Counted from the stretch's first letter, positions 1 to 9,666 are shown. The stretch: 64,000 bases of DNA from Rahnella bonaserana (GCF_019049675.1 NZ_JAFMOW010000068.1:372001-436000), one strand, 5' to 3'. Translations and numbers: made by a program. The notes: generated by a model from the letters alone, not told the origin.

Positions 1-1494
1 CTGGTCTGCATAGCCGTTATTGAACAGGAAACGGTCAGTGACGATGAATGCGCGTTTTGCTCCATCAGTAGCCACTTCTTCGAGTGCGATTGGCAGTGAG
101 CCACGACGGAAGTAAATAGATTTTGGAAGTTTATGCCACAACATGTTTTCTGCTCGCTTCGCTACAGTTTTCTTGTTGATCAAGTGTTTAGGACCGACGT
201 TTTCAGAGATGGAGTTACCACCCCAGGAACCGCAACCCAGCGTCAGAGAAGGAGCAAGTTTGAAGTTGTACAGGTCACCGATACCACCCTGTGAAGCCGG
301 GGTGTTAATCAGGATACGTGCGGTTTTCATTTTGTTGCCAAAATAGTTCACACGTTCTGGTTGGTTATCCTGGTCTGTGTACAGGCAAGAGGTATGGCCG
401 ATACCGCCCATTTCTACCAGTTTCTCAGCTTTAGCTACCGCGTCTTCGAAGTTCTTCGCACGGTACATCGCGAGGGTAGGGGACAGTTTTTCATGTGCAA
501 ATGGTTCTGATTCGTCAACAACGCTGACTTCACCAATTAACACTTTAGTATGAGCTGGCACTTTGATGCCGGCCATTTCGGCAATTTTGGTCGCTGGCTG
601 GCCTACGATAGCCGCGTTCAGGCCACCATTTTTCAGAATGATATCTGAAACAGCTTTCAGCTCTTTGCCTTGCAGCATGTAGCCGCCGTGAGATGCGAAA
701 CGTTCACGAACCGCATTATAAGCAGAATCAACCACGATAATGGATTGTTCAGACGCACAGATGACGCCGTTATCGAAGGTTTTAGACATCAGAACGGAAG
801 CAACAACACGTTTAATATCAGCAGTTTCATCAACAACGACCGGGGTATTACCTGCACCCACGCCGATTGCTGGTTTACCGGAGCTGTATGCTGCTTTAAC
901 CATGCCCGGACCACCGGTTGCCAGAATCAGGTTCAGGTCAGGGTGGTGCATAAGTTGGTTAGAAAGTTCTACACTTGGTTCATCAATCCAGCCAATAATG
1001 TCTTTTGGCGCACCAGCAGCGATAGCAGCCTGCAGAACGATGTCTGCCGCTTTGTTGGTCGCATTTTTAGCACGTGGGTGTGGAGAGAAGATAATACCGT
1101 TACGTGTTTTCAGGCTGATAAGGGCTTTGAAAATCGCAGTAGAAGTTGGGTTGGTGGTAGGGACGATACCGCAAATCAGGCCAATAGGTTCAGCGATAGT
1201 GATGGTACCGAAAGTGTCATCCTGGCCCAGAATGCCACAGGTTTTTTCGTCTTTATAAGCGTTATAGATATATTCAGAGGCGAAGTGGTTTTTGATCACT
1301 TTGTCTTCGACAATACCCATTCCGGATTCTTCAACAGCCAGTTTGGCGAGCAGAATTCGAGAATCGGCAGCAGCCAGGGCGGCGGCAGCGAAAATCTTAT
1401 CTACTTGTTCCTGAGTGAAGTTGGCATATTCGCGCTGTGCCTTTTTGACTCGAGCAACGAGTGCGTTTAGTTCAGCGACATTTGTTACAGCCAT
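1..1494 (-). CDS. adhE: Bifunctional acetaldehyde-CoA/alcohol dehydrogenase AdhE, N-terminal 498 residues (cut by window edge)
   Basis: AdhE makes ethanol from acetyl-CoA in two NADH-dependent steps during fermentation and forms long cytoplasmic filaments (spirosomes). Only the first 498 codons are here; the E. coli protein has about 891, so the iron-dependent alcohol dehydrogenase half lies outside the window. The visible part is the aldehyde dehydrogenase domain: it starts MAVTNVAELNALV, and the catalytic cysteine is Cys246 in GVICASEQS. The ATG at 1494 is preceded by a good ribosome binding site (AGGAGAG read on the minus strand). The reading frame stays open to base 1 with no stop. The divergent neighbour is ychE, as in E. 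coli. Identification is secure; completeness of the 3' half cannot be judged. Confidence 0.97.
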   Translation of the reverse strand, partial: MAVTNVAELNALVARVKKAQREYANFTQEQVDKIFAAAALAAADSRILLAKLAVEESGMGIVEDKVIKNHFASEYIYNAYKDEKTCGILGQDDTFGTITIAEPIGLICGIVPTTNPTSTAIFKALISLKTRNGIIFSPHPRAKNATNKAADIVLQAAIAAGAPKDIIGWIDEPSVELSNQLMHHPDLNLILATGGPGMVKAAYSSGKPAIGVGAGNTPVVVDETADIKRVVASVLMSKTFDNGVICASEQSIIVVDSAYNAVRERFASHGGYMLQGKELKAVSDIILKNGGLNAAIVGQPATKIAEMAGIKVPAHTKVLIGEVSVVDESEPFAHEKLSPTLAMYRAKNFEDAVAKAEKLVEMGGIGHTSCLYTDQDNQPERVNYFGNKMKTARILINTPASQGGIGDLYNFKLAPSLTLGCGSWGGNSISENVGPKHLINKKTVAKRAENMLWHKLPKSIYFRRGSLPIALEEVATDGAKRAFIVTDRFLFNNGYADQ

Positions 1495-2027
1495 AATGCT
1501 CTCCTGATAAAGTTAAACTCTTTTAGTAAATAACCTGCCAAAGACTAGTATAGACCTGCTATCAGTCACCGTGAGAAACTAATTAACTCTATGATTCTCA
1601 AAGTGTTGTCTTTGTCTCTTTATTTGCTTAAAGAGCTTCCAGTAGTGAAGCACGTAAGGTAGTAGATAACTCCTCATTCAACGTGGCTTGACGAATATTT
1701 GTTCTGCAAACTAACGTTGAGTGACTATGCACAAAGCTTACCTATTTGTAGGCAGGCGTAATTTGATCTGGATCACTAAATACCGTAGCTGACACCTTTC
1801 AGCAGTGATTTGTTGAGAATAATTATCAAATCAGCCCATGGATAATACAGTTTTGTATCTAAAGTTATCAATAAAAAAACTGATTTTTAACAAAAGTCTT
1901 ATTCACTGCCTTTATTTGGAAATCTGGTGATAAAAACTATGAAACGGCGTGGCGCCTTTACTGCGATTCCAGTACATTAGCGCCCATCAAAACCTTCATC
2001 TACCGGCGTAACTGTGCGGAGTTCTGC
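1495..2027. other. adhE-ychE divergent intergenic region
   Basis: This 533-bp gap holds the long adhE leader and the ychE promoter region. Besides the FNR-like site at 1763, an imperfect dyad TTGAGAATAATTATCAA lies at about 1813-1829. No gene is evident. Confidence 0.6.
1763..1776. promoter_or_regulatory. FNR-like site upstream of adhE
   Basis: The sequence TTGATCTGGATCAC matches the FNR consensus TTGATNNNNATCAA at nine of ten specified bases. It lies about 270 bp upstream of the adhE start, within a long leader as is usual for adhE. Anaerobic control of adhE is well known, but binding here is an inference from one match. Confidence 0.45.
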
Positions 2028-2672
2028 GTGAGCCAATCTTTGTTAGATTTTTCTGGTTATATCAAATTCTTTGTCGGGCTGTTTGCACTGGTCAATCCGG
2101 TGGGGATCTTGCCCGTGTTTATCAGCATGACCAGCTATCAGGCGGCGGCAGGGCGTAACAAAACCAATATGACGGCCAACCTGTCGGTGGCCATTATATT
2201 GTCGACCGCGCTGTTCCTTGGCGATGCGATTCTGCACCTGTTCGGCATTTCAATTGATTCATTCCGTATTGCCGGCGGGATCCTGGTGGTGACCATTGCG
2301 ATGTCGATGATCAGCGGAAAGCTCGGGGAAGATAAACAGAACAAGCAGGAAAAGTCAGAAACGGCGATCCGCGAAAACGTCGGTGTGGTTCCACTTGCAT
2401 TGCCTTTAATGGCAGGGCCCGGTGCAATCAGTTCAACAATTGTCTGGAGTTCTCGTTATCACAGCTGGCCAAATCTGCTGGGTCTTACCGTCGCGATTAT
2501 GTTCTTCGCATTCTGCTGCTGGCTGCTGTTCAGGGCGGCGCCTTTGCTGGTGCGCCTGCTGGGGCAAACCGGCATTAACGTCATCACCCGTATTATGGGA
2601 TTGTTGCTGATGTCACTGGGCATTGAATTTATTGTGACGGGAATAAAAGCGATTTTCCCTGGCCTTCTTTAA
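2028..2672 (+). CDS. ychE: MarC-family inner membrane protein YchE
   Basis: YchE belongs to the MarC/UPF0056 family of integral inner membrane proteins; its substrate is not known. The 214-residue product matches the E. coli protein in length and over long blocks, including FALVNPVG near the N-terminus, the stretch AMSMISGKLGEDKQNKQEKS, and ALPLMAGPGAISS. Several hydrophobic segments span the whole chain, with the charged KLGEDKQNKQEK loop in the middle. Translation starts at a GTG (2028), which gives MSQSLLDFSGYIKFF. It sits between adhE and opp as in E. coli. A palindrome follows the stop codon. The identification is firm; function remains unknown. Confidence 0.95.
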   Translation: MSQSLLDFSGYIKFFVGLFALVNPVGILPVFISMTSYQAAAGRNKTNMTANLSVAIILSTALFLGDAILHLFGISIDSFRIAGGILVVTIAMSMISGKLGEDKQNKQEKSETAIRENVGVVPLALPLMAGPGAISSTIVWSSRYHSWPNLLGLTVAIMFFAFCCWLLFRAAPLLVRLLGQTGINVITRIMGLLLMSLGIEFIVTGIKAIFPGLL

Positions 2673-2686
2673 TCTATTAGCGGCCA

Positions 2687-2724
2687 AATTATCACGGAAA
2701 CGCTTAAGCGTTTTCGTGATAATT
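2687..2724. repeat. 38-bp near-perfect palindrome downstream of ychE
   Basis: The arms AATTATCACGGAAACGCTT and AAGCGTTTTCGTGATAATT pair along their whole length except one position, with no loop beyond the central base steps. There is no T-run after it in either direction, so it is not a textbook intrinsic terminator. It may end ychE transcription or bind a dimeric protein. Confidence 0.6.
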
Positions 2725-3747
2725 ATTACCTACTCTTATAATCGAATGCCTTATTATAGTGCAGCTAATGACTTAATTCAGAGCGATTGCACCCTAATGT
2801 GGCGCAAACCCTCGTCTCACTCCTCTTTTCAATCCAAGTCCTCATTTCTTTAAATAAACTTAGCTAATTATTCGCTAATTACTGTTGTTTATTGCCCGTA
2901 TTGACGCTAATTTGCCCACATCATTCTGTAAGGCTTGTGCAGGCTGTATCGAGATGTTATTAGTGTTAACACAGCAGTTAACAGGTGTTTATTCTTATAA
3001 ATCTAACAATGTTAACTGATTGTATCAGGCGAGTTCTTGAACAGTCTCCGGTACGGCTATGGTGAGAAATTTCACTATAAATTTTTTTAAAACCAATGTG
3101 TTAATGGTGTTTCTTGCCGGAACCCTGATTGACTTGCTTTAAAGACTGTTACGAGTAAAAGAGAATTGCGTAACAAATTTGCAAAATTTATTGGCGCGCG
3201 TAACAGGGTTCTGATAATTTTCAAATCGCCTTCAAAAATGGATTTTTGTTCAGAGCAATGCTCCCGGTGAGTACGAATCTTGCTAGTGATAAAAAGATTG
3301 AAGCCATTTTATTTGTTTTTGGAGAGTGTCGTGCCGCAATGCTTACTGCAAGTTTATCCTCAAGTGTTTTCTGCAAAAAGAAAACCAGGCATTACGTTGA
3401 CGACATCAGACTGCCTCATGCTGAATTTTCATGATCAGCTAAACAAATCTTCAGATCTTCTTCTTAATAATTTGATGGTTCGCATTTAATGGCGAAGGAT
3501 TTTCTGTCGCCTTAAGTCGGGTGAATAAGAAAATAATATTGTTAAGTGCAGGAATAACAGTATGTGATTGCCCGGTTTGCCACAGAACACTCTTTTGTGG
3601 CGCACGGGGTGAATCAAATGGAGGGGGATCATCCTTAACGATCTCAGAAACCACAAGGCGAATAACAGCCAGAGGTTTAACGGACTTACCAGATAACACA
3701 TGCAGTAGTAGGGGACAGCCATCTGCGGGTGGTAACTACATGGGGCT

Positions 3748-3778
3748 TTTCAAGAGCAATTCGTTCCTGCTCTTGAAA
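3748..3778 (+). promoter_or_regulatory. Hairpin in the oppA 5' leader
   Basis: TTTCAAGAGCA and TGCTCTTGAAA form a perfect 11-bp stem with a 9-nt loop, 73 nt upstream of the oppA start codon. No T-run follows, so it is more likely a leader RNA structure than a terminator. In enterobacteria oppA is controlled after transcription by small RNAs; a link to that control here is a guess. Confidence 0.5.
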
Positions 3779-3851
3779 TCCGTTGACCCAGCAAGGGTTT
3801 ATCTTGCACTTAGGCGTGCAAGTTCATAATAAAAACTGGAGTTGAATAAAA

Positions 3852-5492
3852 ATGACCAACATCACAAAAAAAAATCTGCTGGCTGCCTGCATTATGGCTG
3901 CGGTTGGCGCGGTGTCTGTGAATAATGCCTTTGCCGCTAATGTGCCGGCAGGTGTCACTCTGGCAGCCAAACAAGAACTGGTTCGTAACAATGGCTCAGA
4001 AGTTCAGTCTCTCGATCCGCACAAAGTTGAAGGCGTGCCGGAATCGAACGTAATCCGTGACTTGCTGGAAGGTCTGGTGAATACCGACAGCAAAGACGGC
4101 AGCGTTATTCCGGGCGTAGCAACCAGCTGGGAAAACAAAGATTTTAAAGTCTGGACCTTCCACCTGCGTCCGGAAGCAAAATGGTCTAACGGCGATCCTG
4201 TCACTGCTGAAGATTTCGTTTTCAGCTGGCAGCGTCTGGCTGACCCTAAAACAGCATCCCCGTACGAAAGCTACCTGCAATATGGTCACATCGAAAACAT
4301 CGATGACATCATTACTGGCAAGAAAAGCCCGGATACTCTGGGTGTAAAAGCGCTGGATGACCACACCCTGCAAGTGACGCTGACCGAACCTGTTCCTTAT
4401 TTCGTTAAAATGTTGTCTCACACCGCGATGAAGCCGGTAAACAAAAAAACAGTTGAGAAGTTTGGCGACAAATGGACCCAGCCTGAAAACTATGTGAGCA
4501 ACGGCGCGTATAAACTGAAAACCTGGACCGTTAACGAACGTATCGTTCTGGAACGTAGCCCGACTTACTGGGATAACGCAAAAACTGTGATCAATCAGGT
4601 CACTTACCTGCCAATTTCTTCTGAAGTAACAGACGTTAACCGCTACCGCAGCGGCGAAATCGACATGACTTATAACAACATGCCGATCGAACTGTTCCAG
4701 AAACTGAAAAAAGAAATCCCAACCGAAGTTCACGTTGACCCGTACCTGTGTACTTATTACTACGAAATCAACAACCAGAAAGCGCCGTTCACCGATTCAC
4801 GCGTTCGTGAAGCTCTGAAACTGGGTCTGGATCGCGATATCATCGTGAACAAAGTAAAAGCACAGGGCGACCTGCCAGCCTATGGTTACACCCCTCCTTA
4901 CACCGATGGCGCGAAACTGACTCCGCCAGCCTGGTTCAAAGAAACTCAGGAACAACGTAATGAGCAGGCTAAAAAACTGCTGGCCGAAGCAGGTTACACC
5001 TCTGCTAAGCCTCTGACTTTCGATCTGCTGTACAACACTTCAGATCTGCATAAGAAACTGGCTATCGCTGCTGCCGCTATCTGGAAGAAAAACCTGGGTG
5101 TTGACGTGAAACTCGTTAATCAGGAATGGAAAACCTTCCTCGACAGCCGTCATCAGGGCAACTTCGATGTGGCACGTGCGGGCTGGTGTTCTGACTACAA
5201 CGAACCTTCTTCCTTCCTGAACACCATGCTGTCTGACAGCAGTAACAACACTGCTCACTATAAGAGCCCGGCGTTTGATAAAGACATCGCGGACACTCTG
5301 ACAGCGAAAACTGATGAAGAGCGTGCGGCGCTGTATCAGAAAGCAGAAACCCAGCTGGATAAAGACTCAGCCATTGTTCCTGTTTATTACTACGTGAACG
5401 CGCGTCTGGTGAAACCTTACGTTGGCGGTTACACCGGTAAAGATCCACAGGATAACGTCTACGTGAAAGACTTGTACATCATCAAACACTAA
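3852..5492 (+). CDS. oppA: Periplasmic oligopeptide-binding protein OppA
   Basis: OppA captures peptides of about two to five residues in the periplasm and delivers them to the OppBCDF importer. The 546-residue precursor has a clear signal peptide (MTNITKKNLLAACIMAAVG, cleavage predicted after AFA near residue 29). The mature chain shows the SBP family 5 features: QSLDPHKVEG near the N-terminus, SWENKDFKVWTFHLRP, and WSNGDPVTAEDFVFSWQRL. The E. coli protein has 543 residues. The start at 3852 is preceded by CTGGAG. It is the first gene of the opp operon, separated from oppB by 187 bp with several hairpins, which fits the usual excess of OppA over the membrane components. Confidence 0.98.
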   Translation: MTNITKKNLLAACIMAAVGAVSVNNAFAANVPAGVTLAAKQELVRNNGSEVQSLDPHKVEGVPESNVIRDLLEGLVNTDSKDGSVIPGVATSWENKDFKVWTFHLRPEAKWSNGDPVTAEDFVFSWQRLADPKTASPYESYLQYGHIENIDDIITGKKSPDTLGVKALDDHTLQVTLTEPVPYFVKMLSHTAMKPVNKKTVEKFGDKWTQPENYVSNGAYKLKTWTVNERIVLERSPTYWDNAKTVINQVTYLPISSEVTDVNRYRSGEIDMTYNNMPIELFQKLKKEIPTEVHVDPYLCTYYYEINNQKAPFTDSRVREALKLGLDRDIIVNKVKAQGDLPAYGYTPPYTDGAKLTPPAWFKETQEQRNEQAKKLLAEAGYTSAKPLTFDLLYNTSDLHKKLAIAAAAIWKKNLGVDVKLVNQEWKTFLDSRHQGNFDVARAGWCSDYNEPSSFLNTMLSDSSNNTAHYKSPAFDKDIADTLTAKTDEERAALYQKAETQLDKDSAIVPVYYYVNARLVKPYVGGYTGKDPQDNVYVKDLYIIKH

Positions 5493-5505
5493 GTTACGGA
5501 TATCA

Positions 5506-5534
5506 GAGCAAGGCATCCCCGAGCTGCCTTGCTC
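5506..5534 (+). terminator. Attenuating hairpin between oppA and oppB
   Basis: GAGCAAGGCA and TGCCTTGCTC form a perfect 10-bp stem with a 9-nt loop, 14 nt after the oppA stop. The T-run is weak (ATCCTATTTTG), consistent with partial termination that lets some polymerase continue into oppB. Confidence 0.65.
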
Positions 5535-5563
5535 ATCCTATTTTGATGAAGGTAATGTTTTTT

Positions 5564-5626
5564 ATTCCGGATTTCGGAATGAAAACAAAGAGCCACCACG
5601 GCGACGAGCATCTGATGGTCGCCGTG
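5564..5626 (+). promoter_or_regulatory. Two further hairpins ahead of oppB
   Basis: ATTCCG/CGGAAT (5564-5580) and CACGGCGAC/GTCGCCGTG (5597-5626, 9-bp stem, 12-nt loop) follow the first hairpin. They may stabilise the 3' end of oppA mRNA or set the level of oppBCDF expression. Confidence 0.5.
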
Positions 5627-5679
5627 ACCAAGCCAAAACTATAAAGCTGTAGTGACAGGCTTAGAAACAGGTACGGGCA

Positions 5680-6600
5680 ATGTTAAAGTTTATTTTACGC
5701 CGCTGTCTGGAAGCGATTCCGACGCTATTCATTCTGATCACCATTTCATTTTTTATGATGCGTCTCGCACCGGGCAGCCCTTTTACGGGTGAGCGTAATC
5801 TCCCGCCAGAAGTGATGGCGAACATTGAGGCGAAATATCACCTCAATGACCCTATGTATAAGCAGTATTTCCACTATTTAGAACAGCTGGCGAAAGGCGA
5901 TTTCGGCCCGTCGTTCAAATATAAAGACTACACCGTTAATGATCTGGTTGCGGCCTCGTTCCCGGTTTCAGCGAAACTCGGTCTGGCGGCATTTATCATG
6001 GCGATTGTGTTTGGCGTGAGTGCGGGCGTTATTGCCGCCCTGAACCAAAACACCAAATGGGATTACACGGTGATGGGCATCGCGATGACCGGGGTGGTCA
6101 TACCTAGTTTCGTGGTGGCGCCGTTGCTGGTGCTGATATTTGCGATCACGCTGAAATGGCTGCCTGGTGGTGGCTGGAACGGTGGGGGCGCCAAATATAT
6201 GATCCTGCCAATGGTGGCGCTGTCTCTGGCGTATATCGCCAGTATCGCGCGTATCACCCGCGGTTCAATGATCGAAATTCTGCATTCCAACTTTATCCGT
6301 ACAGCACGTGCTAAAGGTTTGCCATTGCGTCGCATCATTTTGCGTCACGCATTGAAACCCGCGCTGCTGCCGGTATTGTCTTACATGGGGCCGGCCTTCG
6401 TAGGTATCATCACCGGTTCGATGGTCATCGAGAGCATTTTCGGATTGCCAGGTATTGGCCAGCTGTTTGTTAACGGTGCCTTAAACCGTGACTATTCACT
6501 GGTTCTGAGCCTGACCATTTTAGTGGGCGCATTGACCATTTTATTCAATGCGATCGTCGACGTGCTTTATGCCGTCATCGACCCGAAAATCCGTTATTAA
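5680..6600 (+). CDS. oppB: Oligopeptide ABC transporter permease OppB
   Basis: OppB is one of the two membrane subunits of the oligopeptide importer and pairs with OppC. The 306-residue chain equals the E. coli length and is nearly colinear with it. It has about six hydrophobic segments, the first at residues 9-27, and the EAA loop that docks with the ATPases (around FIRTARAKGLPLRRIILRHA, residues 207-226). It starts MLKFILRRCLEAIPT at 5680. The gene is followed after 15 bp by oppC, so the two are cotranscribed. Nothing unusual is seen. Confidence 0.98.
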   Translation: MLKFILRRCLEAIPTLFILITISFFMMRLAPGSPFTGERNLPPEVMANIEAKYHLNDPMYKQYFHYLEQLAKGDFGPSFKYKDYTVNDLVAASFPVSAKLGLAAFIMAIVFGVSAGVIAALNQNTKWDYTVMGIAMTGVVIPSFVVAPLLVLIFAITLKWLPGGGWNGGGAKYMILPMVALSLAYIASIARITRGSMIEILHSNFIRTARAKGLPLRRIILRHALKPALLPVLSYMGPAFVGIITGSMVIESIFGLPGIGQLFVNGALNRDYSLVLSLTILVGALTILFNAIVDVLYAVIDPKIRY

Positions 6601-6615
6601 TGCCGGAGTACGTCA

Positions 6616-7524
6616 ATGATGTTAAGTAAGAAAAATAGCAACGTCGTCGAAAACTTCAGCGAGAAACTGGAAGTTGAAGGCCGCAGTCTGTGGCAGGATG
6701 CGCGACGCCGCTTTATGCACAACCGTGCGGCCGTAACCAGCCTGATCGTACTGGCGTTTATCGCCTTGTTTGTGACTTTCGCGCCGATGTTATCGCAGTT
6801 TGCCTACGATGATACTGACTGGAATATGATGTCAGCCGCCCCTGATATGGCTTCACATCACTTTTTCGGTACAGACTCATCTGGCCGTGATTTGCTGGTG
6901 CGTGTGGCGATCGGTGGGCGTATTTCCCTGATGGTGGGGGTAGCGGCAGCTCTGGTTGCGGTGATCCTCGGTACGCTTTACGGGTCATTGTCCGGTTATC
7001 TGGGCGGTAAAATTGACTCAGCGATGATGCGTCTGCTGGAAATCCTTAACTCCTTCCCGTTCATGTTCTTCGTTATCCTGCTGGTGACCTTCTTCGGACA
7101 AAACATCCTGCTGATCTTCGTGGCGATCGGGATGGTGTCCTGGCTGGACATGGCGCGTATCGTGCGCGGCCAGACCCTTAGCCTGAAACGTAAAGAATTC
7201 ATCGAAGCGGCGCTGGTGAGCGGTGTGAATACGCGAAATATCGTGTTGCGTCACATTGTCCCGAACGTGCTGGGTGTCGTAGTGGTGTATGCATCGCTGC
7301 TGGTACCAAGCATGATCCTGTTTGAATCTTTCCTGAGCTTCCTTGGGTTAGGGACGCAGGAACCGCTGAGCAGTTGGGGCGCGTTGTTAAGTGATGGCGC
7401 CAACTCGATGGAAGTTTCACCTTGGTTACTGCTGTTCCCGGCAGGCTTCCTGGTTGTAACTCTGTTTTGTTTCAATTTTATCGGCGATGGCTTGCGTGAT
7501 GCCCTCGACCCGAAAGATCGTTAA
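6616..7524 (+). CDS. oppC: Oligopeptide ABC transporter permease OppC
   Basis: OppC is the second permease subunit of the Opp importer. The 302-residue chain begins with a cytoplasmic segment ([18 protein letters not shown]) followed by a first membrane helix near residues 38-58. The periplasmic domain carries the family signature [14 protein letters not shown], and the EAA loop is seen around [18 protein letters not shown]. The length equals the E. coli protein. Two adjacent ATG codons occur at 6616 and 6619; the first follows CCGGAGTACGTCA with a usable binding site. oppD starts 11 bp after the stop. Confidence 0.98.
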   Translation: MMLSKKNSNVVENFSEKLEVEGRSLWQDARRRFMHNRAAVTSLIVLAFIALFVTFAPMLSQFAYDDTDWNMMSAAPDMASHHFFGTDSSGRDLLVRVAIGGRISLMVGVAAALVAVILGTLYGSLSGYLGGKIDSAMMRLLEILNSFPFMFFVILLVTFFGQNILLIFVAIGMVSWLDMARIVRGQTLSLKRKEFIEAALVSGVNTRNIVLRHIVPNVLGVVVVYASLLVPSMILFESFLSFLGLGTQEPLSSWGALLSDGANSMEVSPWLLLFPAGFLVVTLFCFNFIGDGLRDALDPKDR

Positions 7525-7535
7525 GGAGTGCAACC

Positions 7536-8561
7536 ATGAGCACCATTGAACATTCCACTTTTGCATCGCCCGCTGCGGTTGACGGTAAAGCTCCTCCGAT
7601 CCTGCTGGACGTACAAGACCTGCGCGTGACTTTCGAGACACCGGACGGTGACGTTACTGCGGTAAATGACCTGAACTTCGACTTACGTGCCGGTGAAACG
7701 CTGGGCATCGTGGGCGAATCCGGCTCCGGTAAATCACAGACTGCATTTGCCCTGATGGGACTGCTGGCCAGCAACGGCCGTATTGGCGGTTCTGCGAAAT
7801 TTAACGGCCGTGAAATCCTGAACCTGCCACAGCAGCAGCTCAACAAGCTGCGTGCAGAACAGATTTCGATGATCTTCCAGGATCCGATGACCTCTCTTAA
7901 CCCGTACATGCGCGTGGGTGAGCAACTGATGGAAGTCCTGATCCTGCATAAAAAAATGAGCAGTCGCGAAGCGTTTGAAGAGTCCGTACGCATGCTGGAC
8001 GCGGTAAAAATGCCGGAAGCCCGCAAGCGCATGAAAATGTTCCCGCACGAATTTTCCGGCGGCATGCGCCAGCGCGTAATGATCGCGATGGCATTACTGT
8101 GCCGTCCAAAATTGCTGATTGCTGATGAACCAACGACCGCGCTGGACGTGACCGTTCAGGCACAGATCATGACGTTACTGAATGAGCTGAAAGCCGAGTT
8201 CAACACCGCCATCATCATGATTACTCATGATCTGGGGGTGGTGGCAGGTATCTGCGATAAAGTGCTGGTGATGTATGCCGGCCGTACCATGGAATATGGT
8301 CGTGCGCGCGATGTGTTCTACGATCCGTGTCATCCGTATTCTATCGGCCTGCTGAACGCGGTTCCGCGTCTGGATGCCGAGGGCGGGGCGATGCTCACCA
8401 TTCCTGGCAACCCGCCAAACTTGTTGCGCCTGCCAAAAGGTTGTCCTTTCCAGCCTCGCTGCCCGCATGCGATGGATATCTGCTCATCGGCACCGCCGCT
8501 TGAGCGTTTCGGTGATGGTCGCCTGCGCGCCTGCTACAAGCCGCTGGAGGAACTGGTATGA
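7536..8561 (+). CDS. oppD: Oligopeptide ABC transporter ATPase OppD
   Basis: OppD is one of two cytoplasmic ATPases that power peptide import through OppBC. In the 341-residue chain the Walker A motif is GESGSGKS (residues 60-67), the ABC signature is FSGGMRQR, and Walker B reads [12 protein letters not shown]. The C-terminal region has the cysteine motif [15 protein letters not shown] typical of oligopeptide and dipeptide ATPases, where it can bind an iron-sulfur cluster. The stop codon overlaps the start of oppF by 4 bases (ATGA), indicating translational coupling. E. coli OppD has 337 residues. Confidence 0.98.
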   Translation: MSTIEHSTFASPAAVDGKAPPILLDVQDLRVTFETPDGDVTAVNDLNFDLRAGETLGIVGESGSGKSQTAFALMGLLASNGRIGGSAKFNGREILNLPQQQLNKLRAEQISMIFQDPMTSLNPYMRVGEQLMEVLILHKKMSSREAFEESVRMLDAVKMPEARKRMKMFPHEFSGGMRQRVMIAMALLCRPKLLIADEPTTALDVTVQAQIMTLLNELKAEFNTAIIMITHDLGVVAGICDKVLVMYAGRTMEYGRARDVFYDPCHPYSIGLLNAVPRLDAEGGAMLTIPGNPPNLLRLPKGCPFQPRCPHAMDICSSAPPLERFGDGRLRACYKPLEELV

Positions 8562-9595
8562 CTGACAACACAGTAATGAACAGCGCGGCAATGAACACCA
8601 ACGCACCTGAGAAAAAAGTCCTGCTTGAAGTGGCTGATCTGAAAGTCCATTTCGATATCAAAGACGGCAAACAGTGGTTCTGGCAGCCATCAAAAACCCT
8701 GAAAGCGGTTGATGGTGTCACGCTGCGCCTGTATGAAGGTGAAACTCTGGGGGTTGTTGGCGAATCTGGTTGCGGTAAATCGACCTTCGCCCGTGCGCTG
8801 ATAGGTCTGGTCAAAGCGACCGATGGCCGCGTTGCCTGGTTAGGTAAAGATCTGCTCAATATGTCTGATAATGAGTGGCGCCAGACCCGCAGCGATATCC
8901 AGATGATTTTCCAGGATCCGCTGGCGTCTCTGAATCCACGTATGACGATCGGCGAAATTATTGCAGAGCCGCTGAAAACCTATAATCCGAAAATGCCTCG
9001 TACTGAGGTTAAAGAGAAAGTGAAGGCAATGATGTTAAAGGTCGGGCTGTTGCCTAACCTGATTAACCGTTACCCGCACGAATTCTCTGGCGGTCAGTGT
9101 CAGCGTATCGGCATTGCCCGTGCCCTGATCCTCGAACCGAAACTGATTATCTGTGATGAGCCGGTTTCTGCTCTGGACGTTTCTATTCAGGCACAGGTTG
9201 TTAACCTGTTGCAGCAGTTGCAGCGCGAAATGGGCTTGTCGCTGATTTTCATCGCGCATGACCTGGCGGTGGTGAAGCATATTTCCGATCGCGTACTGGT
9301 GATGTACCTCGGGCATGCCGTCGAGCTGGGGACTTATGATGAGGTGTACAACAATCCTCAGCATCCGTATACCCGTGCCCTGATGTCTGCAGTGCCTGTG
9401 CCGGATCCGGATAAAGAGCGCAACAAGACCATTCAGCTGCTGGAAGGGGAGTTACCTTCGCCGATCAATCCGCCGTCAGGCTGCGTGTTCCGTACGCGTT
9501 GCCCGATTGCCGGACCTGAATGCGCGATCACCCGTCCGTTGCTGGAAGGCAGTTTCCGCCACGCGGTATCCTGCCTGAAAGTCGATCCGCTCTGA
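8558..9595 (+). CDS. oppF: Oligopeptide ABC transporter ATPase OppF
   Basis: OppF is the partner ATPase of OppD. It shows Walker A GESGCGKS (residues 68-75), signature FSGGQCQR, Walker [13 protein letters not shown], and the C-terminal cysteine motif ending in [11 protein letters not shown]. The 345-residue call starts at the ATG that overlaps the oppD stop and has a strong ribosome site (GGAGG, 7 nt upstream). An internal ATG at 8591 would give 334 residues, the exact E. coli length, but lacks a clear ribosome site. It is the last gene of the opp operon and is followed by a terminator. Confidence 0.97.
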   Translation: MTDNTVMNSAAMNTNAPEKKVLLEVADLKVHFDIKDGKQWFWQPSKTLKAVDGVTLRLYEGETLGVVGESGCGKSTFARALIGLVKATDGRVAWLGKDLLNMSDNEWRQTRSDIQMIFQDPLASLNPRMTIGEIIAEPLKTYNPKMPRTEVKEKVKAMMLKVGLLPNLINRYPHEFSGGQCQRIGIARALILEPKLIICDEPVSALDVSIQAQVVNLLQQLQREMGLSLIFIAHDLAVVKHISDRVLVMYLGHAVELGTYDEVYNNPQHPYTRALMSAVPVPDPDKERNKTIQLLEGELPSPINPPSGCVFRTRCPIAGPECAITRPLLEGSFRHAVSCLKVDPL

Positions 9596-9620
9596 TCAAT
9601 ATCCTCAGACGGAAAGCATA

Positions 9621-9650
9621 AAAAAACCTGCCAATGGCAGGTTTTTTTTT
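9621..9650. terminator. Bidirectional intrinsic terminator between oppF and yciU
   Basis: The stem CCTGCC/GGCAGG is flanked by an A-run before and nine T residues after, so it can end the opp operon from the left and yciU from the right. Confidence 0.92.
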
Positions 9651-9666
9651 AACCGCCTTCCCTGAA

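Larger units (their letters stand above)
2673..3851. other. 1.18-kb non-coding gap between ychE and oppA
   Basis: The gap is AT-rich with short open frames that look random. It contains the palindrome at 2687-2724, a dyad TGTTAAC-6-GTTAACA at 2964-2983, a GCCACA/TGTGGC hairpin at about 3579-3601, and an 11-bp hairpin just upstream of oppA at 3748-3778. It presumably carries the oppA promoter and a long 5' leader. No protein or recognised RNA gene was found. Confidence 0.6.

Noticed and set aside
670-1470. Long open frames on the plus strand across adhE
   Set aside because: They are antisense shadows of the adhE coding sequence, which continues from 1494 to the window edge with a full match to the family.
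3521-3829. 102-codon frame in the oppA upstream gap
   Set aside because: No recognisable domain, biased composition typical of random frames, and it overlaps the leader hairpin of oppA.
3996-4733. 245-codon frame antisense to oppA
   Set aside because: Lies wholly inside oppA on the other strand; its protein is low in plausibility (Phe/Val/Arg-rich) and matches no family.
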